7,433 bases of DNA from Clostridia bacterium (GCA_017540285.1 JAFYBI010000391.1:1-7433); one strand, 5' to 3'. Counted from the stretch's first letter, positions 1 through 7,143 are shown. The notes: a model not told the origin generated them from the letters alone. A program made the numbers and translations.

Positions 1-1407
1 GGAAGAGATCCCCCACATCCCGCCGTCTTCCGTGGTGAAGTATCGCCGCACCGCGCCGAAGAGGTTTTCAGGGTTCAGGTCGGGATCGTTTTCGAGAAAT
101 CCGCTCAGATCGGCATAGAGCTTATGTTCGATCATCATCTCGATCTCCGCGCCTTTCTTCGGTTCAAAATAGCTGCGCGGCTGAGCGATGACGATGTCCG
201 GTTTATAAAGCCCCGTGAGCATATCGGTCGCCAGCTTCTGCGCTCCCCGGGTCATGTCAGCGTCCGTGTTGTACTTCGTGTAGTCCGTGACGATCACCCT
301 TGTTTCCGGATGGGCTTTGTTGTACTCCACGATCTCCATGGAATACCAGCCCGACAGTGCATTGAAGGCAACTTGAATCGTCGGAATGGTGGAAAGGTCG
401 ATCTCCCCGAGCGAACGGTAAATCGCGATCCAGCTTTCATCCGACGCGAAGAGGAGCGTTTCCGGATCGATCACGCCGCAGAAGCCCGCGCCCCCTTCCA
501 GCATGTTGGAGTTCTCATAATTCATGAGAAGCACACTTCCCGTGCCGTCATACCCGTACACACCCTGTTCCGTTTCGAAGTAGAAATCATACCCCTCGCC
601 GAACACGATCGCGGACGGACGGGTCCGCAGGCGGATCACGGATTCTTCTCCGTTTTTCTTGTCGAGCACGGCGATGCCGCTGTCCGTCGAGACCCAGACC
701 TTTCCTTCCGGCGAAACGGTCAGCGGAGCAGAATAGCTGTGCGATACAAACGAGTTCAAAAAGACGCCGTCCGGGGAGAGCACGACGACTTCCCCGCTTG
801 CCGCAAGCCAGATATCCCCATCGGCGTCAATGGCAGAAGAGGTGATCTGAAACCGTCCGAAATCCGCCTCGAATCTCTCCGACGCGGCAAAGAAGGTGCG
901 GACGTCGGAGACGGTCTTCCCTTCCTGCGTGTCAAGGTCGAGCAGGTTCAGTTCTTCCTCGGCGAATTTGTGATCGGCGGGAATCGCCGTCACCCAGACG
1001 AAGCCATGCTCTCCGAAAGCCGCCGTCTGCACGATGCGGTCCTCGGGAATGTCGAAGGACGCGCCCTTCGTCACATCATCGCCGTTTACCGTCATGATAA
1101 CTCCTTTTCCCACCTCCCCCATTGCCCAGAAGGTCACGTCCCCCGTTTCACCGTCGAATCGCATCCCGCCCGGGTCCAGATGCGACACGTCGACATAGAC
1201 GCCTTCGGGCCGGATGAGCTCCTCGCCGCGGTAGACGCCCGTGAGGATGCCCGTCAGTGCCGCGTTTGCGGGATTTCCGTCCGGCATCGGCCCGGGCTCG
1301 ACCGTCAGCCCGCCGTTCTTGCGGCAGCCCGTGAAGACAAGCAGGACCGCGAGAAGAGCGACGCATGCTCCCCGGACTGTCCCGGGGACTCCTGATTTTG
1401 CAGCCAT
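1..1407 (-). CDS. Lipoprotein with propeller-like N-terminal half fused to an extracellular solute-binding domain (3' end cut by window edge)
   Basis: The frame is open for 469 codons to the window edge, so the C-terminus is missing. A short basic N-terminus and hydrophobic stretch (about residues 12-26) end in a lipobox, VFTGC, with Cys28 as the likely lipidation site, so the protein should sit on the outer face of the membrane. Residues about 50-335 contain repeated short beta-strand units with DGDIW, PEGKVWVS and YGYDGTG turns, resembling propeller sensor repeats. From about residue 343 the sequence changes to a classic solute-binding protein start (IQVAFNALSG, then EYNKAHPE, then TDMLTGLYKPDIVIA). 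The start at 1407 is preceded by GGAGG at 1417-1421 with a 9-base spacer; an in-frame ATG at 1413 is possible but only 3 bases from the GGAGG. It lies after a terminator and probably has its own promoter. The solute-binding fold is fairly sure; the propeller assignment is by eye; the ligand is unknown. Confidence 0.85.
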   Translation of the reverse strand, partial: MAAKSGVPGTVRGACVALLAVLLVFTGCRKNGGLTVEPGPMPDGNPANAALTGILTGVYRGEELIRPEGVYVDVSHLDPGGMRFDGETGDVTFWAMGEVGKGVIMTVNGDDVTKGASFDIPEDRIVQTAAFGEHGFVWVTAIPADHKFAEEELNLLDLDTQEGKTVSDVRTFFAASERFEADFGRFQITSSAIDADGDIWLAASGEVVVLSPDGVFLNSFVSHSYSAPLTVSPEGKVWVSTDSGIAVLDKKNGEESVIRLRTRPSAIVFGEGYDFYFETEQGVYGYDGTGSVLLMNYENSNMLEGGAGFCGVIDPETLLFASDESWIAIYRSLGEIDLSTIPTIQVAFNALSGWYSMEIVEYNKAHPETRVIVTDYTKYNTDADMTRGAQKLATDMLTGLYKPDIVIAQPRSYFEPKKGAEIEMMIEHKLYADLSGFLENDPDLNPENLFGAVRRYFTTEDGGMWGISS

Positions 1408-1416
1408 CGTCATGAT

Positions 1417-1421
1417 CCTCC
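1417..1421 (-). promoter_or_regulatory. Ribosome binding site of the propeller/solute-binding lipoprotein gene
   Basis: Minus-strand GGAGG lies 9 bases before the ATG at 1407 and 3 bases before an in-frame ATG at 1413. The spacing favours 1407, though the choice changes the protein by only two residues. Confidence 0.7.
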
Positions 1422-1493
1422 GTTTGTTCACACGACCGAGCGGCCTTCGATGAATTCGATCGTTGTTTTCGTCTTTGTCCCGTGTATATTTTT

Positions 1494-1499
1494 ATTATA
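1494..1499 (-). promoter_or_regulatory. Possible -10 box of a promoter for the leftmost lipoprotein gene
   Basis: A perfect TATAAT on the minus strand sits in a markedly AT-rich stretch about 87 bases before the start at 1407, just downstream of the terminator that ends the upstream unit. No good -35 box is seen at 16-18 bases; the nearest resemblance is TTCACG with a 20-base gap. A perfect 10-base palindrome, ATTCATGAAT (1506-1515), lies in the would-be spacer and could be an operator or chance. The position supports a separate transcription start, but an activator may be needed if this is the promoter. Confidence 0.4.
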
Positions 1500-1570
1500 A
1501 TTGTAATTCATGAATCGAACGTGAACGAACGGTATCTTTTTTTGACGTTTTTGATATTCCGCTTCAAATC

Positions 1571-1598
1571 AAAAAGGGTGAACGTTTGTCCACCCCTT
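1571..1598 (-). terminator. Intrinsic (rho-independent) terminator after lipoprotein C
   Basis: On the minus strand, 18 bases after the stop codon of lipoprotein C, AAGGGGTG pairs with CACCCTTT (one G-T wobble). The inner bases GAC and GTT extend the pairing to about 11 pairs around an AAAC tetraloop. The stem runs into five T residues. It should end transcripts coming from the receptor/phosphoesterase unit before the next lipoprotein gene. Confidence 0.8.
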
Positions 1599-1615
1599 CT
1601 GACGGAAAGCAGATA

Positions 1616-3094
1616 TCATTGCAAACCGGCGAACGATTCGAGCGCCTTGTCGAGCTGCTTCTGCGCGACCTTCTGGATGCGCTGCCAGCTGGACGCGAGA
1701 TCGGTCGATTTGCTGTAATAGAGATTGGTCACGAGCGAGCCCGCGCCGCCCCAGTCGGAAATGAAGCCGAGGTCGTACACGCGCGTCGCGAAAATGATGT
1801 CGAGCATGTCGCCGGACTCTTCGTCGCGGACGTAGCGGGTCTTCAGCGCGTTGTCATAGTAGGCGGGCGTCAAGGTCGAGAGCGACGCATATGCCATCGC
1901 CTCGAGCGTCACGCCGACGAGCTCCGGATCCTTGCAGGTGACGGGAACGCTGACGGAGCTGACGAGCCCCGTGCTGATGAGATTGTTGTATTCCGGCTGA
2001 TTTTCGTCGAAGAGCGGATACGGGAGGATGCCGAACTCGAACTCCGCCTCGCGCATGCCGTTGATGTCCACGAGCGCGAAGGTCACCATCATGACCTGGC
2101 TGGCGTTGAACATCTTCGCAACGGTGTTGTAGCCCGCGTCGCCGGTCGTGTGATCGGAGAGCATCTTGTCGTCATAGCAGAGAGAGGTCACCTTGTCGAA
2201 CACGTCGAAGGAGCGCGGCGAACCGATGACGAACGAGAGCGTTCCCTCTTCGTTCTTGTCGACGATCCGCTCGCCCGCGCCGAAGTACATCGAGATCGGG
2301 GCGTTCCCGGCGATCGAGAGGCCCCAGACGTCGTCGTGGGTCATCTTGCCGTCGCCGTTTGCGTCCGCGGTGACGACGGATGCCATCTCCCGGACCTTGT
2401 CGAGCGTCCAGCCCTTTTCGCGTACCAGCTCGTACGGGTTGTCAAGCTGATAGTCCGCGATCATCTGCTTGTTGAAGAACATGACCATCGTGCATTCGTT
2501 GTCGAGAATGGCGATGTCGCCGGTGGTAATGAAGAGCTTGTCCGCGATCAACATGTTCTCGTTTGCCCGCTGGTCCCACCACGGATGGGTCAGGTCGAGC
2601 CACGGCAGGGTGTTCAGATCGAGCAGCAGTCCTTCCGTCGCCAGCGCGATCGTCGAGTTGATGTACGGCATCACGACGTCGTAGACGTTCTCGTCCGACT
2701 TGATGGATTTCCGGGCGATCTGATGGCAGTCCGGCTGCTGGGTCTGCGCGATGTGGATGTCGAGGTCTTTTTCGATCTGGGCGTTCCGCGTGAAGACGGC
2801 ATCGTTGATGAGCGTACCGTCCATCTCTTCGGCATAGATCTCGTGGCTGGTATACCAGTCAAAGCCGAGATGCTTGGATGTCAGGAACATGACCTCCGCG
2901 CCGTCGAAGGTCTTGTCGGGGAGCTCCGGGTGCAGCTGGGTCTCCTCTTCCGGAACGACAGCCGCGTCGCTCTCCGGTGCGGACACGGGCGTCTCGTCCG
3001 GCCCGGCATTGCTCCCCGCGGCGCACGACACGGCGGACAGCAGCATCGAAGCCGCGAGGACGCACGCGCAGAGCACAGAATGTCTTTTCGTCAT
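1616..3094 (-). CDS. Extracellular solute-binding lipoprotein (receptor C), ABC-transporter type
   Basis: The predicted product has 492 residues, a usual length for carbohydrate-type solute-binding lipoproteins. The signal peptide (about 1-23) ends at LLSAVSC with Cys24 as the lipid anchor. An acidic, proline-rich tether follows to about residue 60. Shared paralog motifs appear in order: FDG at 63-65, NDAVFTR at 97-103, PWW at 171-173, ELVREKGWTLD at 222-232, an EF-hand-like loop at 244-255 (Asp244, Asn246, Asp248, Lys250, Thr252, Asp255), FEFGILPYP at 352-360 and PAYYDNALK at 410-418. It should capture a solute outside the cell and hand it to a membrane permease; no permease is present here. 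The start follows AAGGGAG (GGGAG at 3105-3109) at a rather long 10-base spacing. It is 43 bases downstream of receptor B, with no terminator between them, so co-transcription is likely. The ligand is unknown; a sugar or oligosaccharide is a guess from family resemblance. Confidence 0.93.
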   Translation of the reverse strand: MTKRHSVLCACVLAASMLLSAVSCAAGSNAGPDETPVSAPESDAAVVPEEETQLHPELPDKTFDGAEVMFLTSKHLGFDWYTSHEIYAEEMDGTLINDAVFTRNAQIEKDLDIHIAQTQQPDCHQIARKSIKSDENVYDVVMPYINSTIALATEGLLLDLNTLPWLDLTHPWWDQRANENMLIADKLFITTGDIAILDNECTMVMFFNKQMIADYQLDNPYELVREKGWTLDKVREMASVVTADANGDGKMTHDDVWGLSIAGNAPISMYFGAGERIVDKNEEGTLSFVIGSPRSFDVFDKVTSLCYDDKMLSDHTTGDAGYNTVAKMFNASQVMMVTFALVDINGMREAEFEFGILPYPLFDENQPEYNNLISTGLVSSVSVPVTCKDPELVGVTLEAMAYASLSTLTPAYYDNALKTRYVRDEESGDMLDIIFATRVYDLGFISDWGGAGSLVTNLYYSKSTDLASSWQRIQKVAQKQLDKALESFAGLQ

Positions 3095-3137
3095 CGGTCA
3101 GTATCTCCCTTTCATTTCATGGATGGGGAGAGCGTCC

Positions 3138-4628
3138 TCAGCCGCCCTCGTACTCGTCGAATGCCTTGTAAACCTTTTCCATGTACTTGTCAAAGACCTT
3201 GTGGTTCTTCTGATAATAGGACGCGATATCCTTCGACGGCGTTTCCAGGAGATACTGGATCCAGAACACCGGGCCCCATCCGCCGTAAACGTAGCCGAAG
3301 TCGAAGATACGGGATTCCATGATCATATCGATCATCGCGATGGAGTCGTAATCGCGCGCGCCTTTGTATTTCAGCGCGGTGTCGTAATAGGCGGGGACGG
3401 TCTTCTTCCAGCTCTCGGCGCAGAGGACCTCGAACATCGTGCCGATGAATTCCGGATCGGTGATGCTCCGCGGGACCGCAAGCCCTTCGTGACCGCCGTC
3501 CACGGAGGTGTAGTACGAAGCCTGCGCCGAATCCCACTTCGGATAGGGGATGATGCCGTATTCGAACTCCACGTCGCGCAGGGTGGAGGTCGCCACGTCG
3601 AACACGCCGTCCGCAAAGATCGCGTTGCCGGGCTCGAAGGCGATCATCGTGTTGTGTGCGATCTCAAAATACACCTGATCGGTCTCGTAATACAGGTTGT
3701 ACAGGCGCTCCATGAGCGAGACGATCTTTTCGTCGAAGTAGGAGATCTCGTAGGTCCCGTCCTCCTGCTGGGTGGCGATCTTCTTGCCGAATGCCCAGAG
3801 GTAGGCGTTCGCCGCGGATTTCGTGGAGGTGGAGAGCGCGTAGGTGTCTTCCTTGTCCCGCTTGCCGTCGCCGTTCTTGTCGGTATAGACGCCGGTGGAG
3901 AGCTCGATCTGCTTGTCGAGCGTCCATTCGCCCTCGCGCACGACCTCATAGAGATCCGGCAGGCCGAAATCCGTCGCCAGGACCTTGTTGTAGAACATAC
4001 AGTAGGTCTTGGTGATGGAGGAGAGCGCGAAGTCGCCGATCGCGATGAAGGTCATGCCCTTATAGGTCAGGTCCTCGATCGTACTGCTCGACCACCACGG
4101 CTTGTTGAAATCGATGTGCGGCAGATCGGCCATGTCGTACATGATCTTGTTGGTGACCGCCATGCCGAGATAGATGATGTGTCCGGAGATCATCTGGTAT
4201 TCGTCGTCCCCGGCGGTCACGGAGTTCTTCACCCGGTCGGTGATGGAGCTCTCTTCAAAGACATTCGCGTCGAGCGTGACGTTGAAGCGCTCCTCGACGG
4301 CGGCGTTGCGCAGGTAGACGGCATCGTTGACGACCTCGCCGTTCTGTTCGTCGGTGAGATAGTAGTCCTCGAATTCTTCGTCGCCCGCGATGCGGAAGGT
4401 CCGTCCGCCGAAGTCCGCGTCGGGGACCTCGTCGCTCACGTCTTCACGGGCGTCCAGCATATCCTTCTGCGGTTCTTGCTCTGCGGGCTCGCCGGAAGAA
4501 GAAACCTCGGGACTCATGTTGTCCGAAGGCTTCTGTTGGTCGTCCCCGGGCTTTTCGGAACAGGAGGCGAAAAGCGGCAGAAGCAGGAGGAGCGCGAGTA
4601 ACAGGCAGCAAATCTTTTTGGCGTTCAT
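3138..4628 (-). CDS. Extracellular solute-binding lipoprotein (receptor B), ABC-transporter type
   Basis: The predicted product has 496 residues. A strongly hydrophobic leader (about 5-20) ends in LFASC with Cys23 as the lipidation residue. The tether to about residue 70 is long and rich in Asp, Glu, Ser and Pro. Paralog motifs: FGG at 73-75, NDAVYLRN at 101-108, SVTAGDDEYQ at 136-145 (nearly repeated in receptor A), PWW at 177-179, VVREGEWTLD at 229-238, EF-hand-like loop at 250-261 (Asp250, Asn252, Asp254, Lys256, Asp258, Asp261), FEYGIIPYP at 355-363 and PAYYDTALK at 412-420. Of the three loops this has the most complete set of acidic ligands for calcium. AAGGA at 4637-4641 lies 8 bases before the ATG. 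It follows the phosphoesterase gene after a 183-base gap and precedes receptor C by 43 bases. It presumably delivers a captured solute to a permease encoded elsewhere; the ligand is unknown. Confidence 0.93.
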   Translation of the reverse strand: MNAKKICCLLLALLLLLPLFASCSEKPGDDQQKPSDNMSPEVSSSGEPAEQEPQKDMLDAREDVSDEVPDADFGGRTFRIAGDEEFEDYYLTDEQNGEVVNDAVYLRNAAVEERFNVTLDANVFEESSITDRVKNSVTAGDDEYQMISGHIIYLGMAVTNKIMYDMADLPHIDFNKPWWSSSTIEDLTYKGMTFIAIGDFALSSITKTYCMFYNKVLATDFGLPDLYEVVREGEWTLDKQIELSTGVYTDKNGDGKRDKEDTYALSTSTKSAANAYLWAFGKKIATQQEDGTYEISYFDEKIVSLMERLYNLYYETDQVYFEIAHNTMIAFEPGNAIFADGVFDVATSTLRDVEFEYGIIPYPKWDSAQASYYTSVDGGHEGLAVPRSITDPEFIGTMFEVLCAESWKKTVPAYYDTALKYKGARDYDSIAMIDMIMESRIFDFGYVYGGWGPVFWIQYLLETPSKDIASYYQKNHKVFDKYMEKVYKAFDEYEGG

Positions 4629-4644
4629 CTTGGCTTTCCTTTCT

Positions 4645-4815
4645 TTATGAAATAGATAGAATTAGGGTTCGTTTTCCGTCAGGACCTGCGGCAGGCTTCT
4701 GCGGTTTGCTCGTCCGGACCCGGATGACGGATTCGTCCGCGTTTCCCGCCGACAAGCCGACAAGCAGGCGCTGCCGGTCGTCTCGGCCTTTCGGGGAGTT
4801 CCCCGTCGCGCTCAT
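4645..4815 (-). CDS. Possible 56-codon small ORF overlapping the phosphoesterase stop (ATGA)
   Basis: In the otherwise gene-free gap between the phosphoesterase and receptor B, an ATG overlaps the upstream stop as ATGA, and the frame stays open for 56 codons to a TAA. A GGAGG inside the end of the upstream gene lies 10 bases before this ATG, which would allow translational coupling. The predicted product is small, basic and soluble, starting MSATGNSPKG, with no signal peptide, membrane segment or motif that I recognise. GC-rich DNA often stays open this long by chance, and the last six codons are AT-rich, running into the leader of receptor B. It could be a real small protein, a coupling leader or noise. 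Confidence 0.25.
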   Translation of the reverse strand: MSATGNSPKGRDDRQRLLVGLSAGNADESVIRVRTSKPQKPAAGPDGKRTLILSIS

Positions 4816-5645
4816 ACGAGCGTGACCTCCCGCGCGATCCCTTCGTACCCGCCGCCCGTCACGATCTGGACGAGCGAATCGGTGAGATTGCTGACGTAAT
4901 CGAAATGCAGGTGCCCGGTCAGGATGACCCGGATGAGGGGTTCGCTCCTGATGTAGTCGATCATGCGCAGCGTCGGCTCATCGGGTCTCTGCTGCACCGC
5001 GCGGAATTCGTCGTACGGGAGGAGGTGTTCTTCGTCGCAGCCCACGAGATAGGTACAGCTGTTCGGCGCGCGTCTCCGGTGCTCCTGATAGAGGCTTTCC
5101 TCGAAGAGCGGATCGTGGAAGGCGAGCACGATGGGCACGCCCTTCTCCGCTTCGCGCTTCAGCTTCCAGATCTGCCAGTCCTCGAAGCGGTAGTAGCCGT
5201 TGTCGATGCCGACGATGTTCACGCCGCCGACGATTTTGGAATTGAAGAACATCGGGACGCCGAGGCCGTAGCCCATCTTCATGTAGCTGTTCATGCGGTA
5301 GGCGGCGTCCTCCCACGCCTCGCCGACGTACTGGGAGTACTCGTGGTTGCCCGCGATGAAGAAGATATGCTCGTCCTTCAGGATCCGCCGCGCCGCCTCG
5401 ACGTTGGGAATGGAGACGAAATCGATCAGGTCGCCCGTGTGGACCAGAAGATCGCAGTTCTCATGCGCATAGGCGATCTGCTCTTCGAGAATGTGCTTCT
5501 CCGACGGGCTGCCCATACGTCCGGCCAGCCTGCGCTTTCGCTCGTCATCCCGCTCATCCGCGAGGTCGAGGTGCGTATCGGTCACATGCAGCAGCTTCAC
5601 AGGCCGCTCCAGCCCGATCGAAACGGTGGTCTTTTCAAGCGTCAT
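4812..5645 (-). CDS. Calcineurin-like metallophosphoesterase, cytoplasmic
   Basis: The predicted product has 277 residues and the full ordered set of metallophosphoesterase metal ligands: DTH at 23-25, GDLID at 71-75, GNHE at 99-102, a lone His in AFHDP at 177, and GHLH at 244-247. This family uses two metal ions to hydrolyse phosphomono- or diesters. No signal peptide, lipobox or membrane segment is seen, so it should act in the cytoplasm, unlike the lipoproteins around it. An insert of about 50 residues between His177 and the final GHLH motif may shape the substrate site. The start is supported by AAGGAG at 5653-5658, 7 bases upstream. It begins 43 bases after the stop of receptor A with no terminator between, so it is probably in the same operon. 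The substrate is unknown; a phosphorylated compound derived from the imported solute is one option. The fold assignment is very secure. Confidence 0.94.
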   Translation of the reverse strand: MTLEKTTVSIGLERPVKLLHVTDTHLDLADERDDERKRRLAGRMGSPSEKHILEEQIAYAHENCDLLVHTGDLIDFVSIPNVEAARRILKDEHIFFIAGNHEYSQYVGEAWEDAAYRMNSYMKMGYGLGVPMFFNSKIVGGVNIVGIDNGYYRFEDWQIWKLKREAEKGVPIVLAFHDPLFEESLYQEHRRRAPNSCTYLVGCDEEHLLPYDEFRAVQQRPDEPTLRMIDYIRSEPLIRVILTGHLHFDYVSNLTDSLVQIVTGGGYEGIAREVTLV

Positions 5646-5688
5646 GGTGTTTCTCCTTCCCTTTTCCCAAAACAGATCGGATGTCGGA

Positions 5689-7143
5689 TCAGCCGGAGAT
5701 GGCGTCCATGGTCTTCTGCATACTCTTCGACATGACCTTTTCGATCCGCGTCATATCGGAGATAAAGGTCTCGCCCTTTCCGGCCAGCGCGTCGGTGATC
5801 GTGTTCTCCACACCGCCCCAGTTATAAATGTGGCCGATTTCAAACCGCGCGTCGGAGGCATAGAGCATCCGGACGATGTCGATCGCGTCCTGATCGCGGA
5901 CGTATTTGTAATTCACGAGCTCGTCGAAGTAGCATTCACGGACCAGCTTGTGCGATTCGCCGCAGAGATTCTCGAGGCCGACGCCCGCGCGGTCCGGATC
6001 GGCCACGGTGATCGGGATCATCATCGGCTGGATCTGGTTCGTGATGAAGGAAATGTAGTCCTCCTGCGCGGCGTCGTATTTCGGGAACGGCAGGACGAGA
6101 TAGTCGAATTCCGTATCGCGCATGGTGCTGAGGCCGCCGACCGTACAGGAGGTGAAGAGGGTCAGATCGTCGCGGAACCGCCCGAGGAAGTCCCCGTTGT
6201 GCTCCGCGTAATTCGTGTCGCCGAGCACCGCGGAATAGCGGGACACCACATCGAAGTACTTCTCGCTCACGCCGTCATAGACCATGCTGCCGTCCGCGCC
6301 TCTGCTGAACAGCTCCACGTCCGCCGCGTGCGTAAAGCCAAGCTCCGTCGAGGTCTTGTAGCCCGTAAAGCCGATCCTGTCCTGCTTCCCGCCGAGCTTG
6401 CCGTCGCCGTTGAGGTCTTCCGCACCCTGTGCGACCATGCCGAGGAACGTGTCGATCGTCCACTCGCCTTCCCGCACGAGGGTGTAGGGATCGGCCATGC
6501 CGTGATTCTCGATAAAGGGCTTGTTGCAGATGATGATGCTCTGGAAGTCGAAGAGATAGTAGTTGATGTCGCCGAAGGCCATGTAGATGCGGTCGTTGAG
6601 GCGGATGCTGTCCATCGCGTTCCGGTTCCACCACGGCGCCTCGAAATCAAAGGCGGAGATCCCGTTCATCGTGAGGAGATACCCCTTCTGCAGGAAGTTG
6701 GTGACCGCCGTCGTGCTGTGCTGCCAGAACGCCTGATAATGATCGTCGCCCGCCGTGACGGAGGAGCTCATGATGCTCGTGACGTCGCTGAGGCTCGTTT
6801 TGGTGAAGTCGATGGTGATGTTGAGCCGCTCGTTGACGTTGACGGTCCGCTGGAAGATCGCGTCGTTGACCGATTCGCCGTTCAGCTCTTCGACGCAGAT
6901 CGTCGAGGTGGCGGCAGAGGTCTCTTCATACTGCAAGAGCGGGAAATCCGATCCTCCGTAGTCGCCGGTGGGGAGATTCGCGTAAAGATCCGGTTCCGTT
7001 TCGGCAGGAGCTTCCGCCTCCGGCACCTGTATGTTTTCTCCCGGATTCTCTGCGGGATCGCTGTTGGTCTTGCTTTCCCCGCAGGCCGCAAAGGCAGGCA
7101 GAAGAAGGAGGATGGCGAACAGGACGGACAAAACCTTTTTCAT
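5689..7143 (-). CDS. Extracellular solute-binding lipoprotein (receptor A), first gene of the unit
   Basis: The predicted product has 484 residues from the ATG at 7143. I chose this start because AAAGGA lies 9 bases upstream and it gives a textbook leader: MKKVL, a hydrophobic core, then AFAAC with Cys21 lipidated. The in-frame ATG at 7167 would add eight residues and has no ribosome binding site. The tether to about residue 58 is rich in Glu and Pro. Paralog motifs: YGG at 62-64, NDAIFQR at 93-99, SVTAGDDHYQ at 128-137, PWW at 170-172, LVREGEWTID at 222-231, EF-hand-like loop at 243-254 (Asp243, Asn245, Asp247, Lys249) and FDYLVLPFP at 346-354. It is the most divergent of the three: the loop lacks an acidic residue at its ninth and twelfth positions, and the PAYYD motif of B and C is replaced by RECYFDELV (402-410). 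It probably binds a different ligand. No permease is nearby. Confidence 0.92.
   Translation of the reverse strand: MKKVLSVLFAILLLLPAFAACGESKTNSDPAENPGENIQVPEAEAPAETEPDLYANLPTGDYGGSDFPLLQYEETSAATSTICVEELNGESVNDAIFQRTVNVNERLNITIDFTKTSLSDVTSIMSSSVTAGDDHYQAFWQHSTTAVTNFLQKGYLLTMNGISAFDFEAPWWNRNAMDSIRLNDRIYMAFGDINYYLFDFQSIIICNKPFIENHGMADPYTLVREGEWTIDTFLGMVAQGAEDLNGDGKLGGKQDRIGFTGYKTSTELGFTHAADVELFSRGADGSMVYDGVSEKYFDVVSRYSAVLGDTNYAEHNGDFLGRFRDDLTLFTSCTVGGLSTMRDTEFDYLVLPFPKYDAAQEDYISFITNQIQPMMIPITVADPDRAGVGLENLCGESHKLVRECYFDELVNYKYVRDQDAIDIVRMLYASDARFEIGHIYNWGGVENTITDALAGKGETFISDMTRIEKVMSKSMQKTMDAISG

Noticed and set aside
124..1395. Long plus-strand open frame of 423 codons opposite the leftmost lipoprotein gene
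   Set aside because: It lies wholly antisense to a frame with signal peptide, lipobox and family motifs. Its sequence is rich in Arg, His, Asp and Val, typical of the reverse of GC3-rich genes, and it has no recognisable motif or ribosome binding site.
1586..4601. Two plus-strand open frames of more than 570 codons (1586-3322 and 2874-4601) opposite receptors C and B
   Set aside because: They overlap each other and are antisense to two well-supported lipoprotein genes; composition is that of shadow frames. The first also starts inside the terminator hairpin.
4748..4763. Two tandem copies of GCCGACAA
   Set aside because: Only two short copies, inside the possible small ORF; likely chance or replication slippage rather than a functional repeat.
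4792..4805. GC-rich hairpin (CGGGG, AACT loop, CCCCG on the minus strand) after the phosphoesterase stop
   Set aside because: The stem is only five pairs and no T-run follows on either strand, so it is not a convincing terminator.
4645..4815. Idea that the 56-codon frame is a frameshifted C-terminal end of the phosphoesterase
   Set aside because: The phosphoesterase already carries all its motifs and ends in a plausible strand 30 residues after GHLH; nothing in the extra frame resembles the family.
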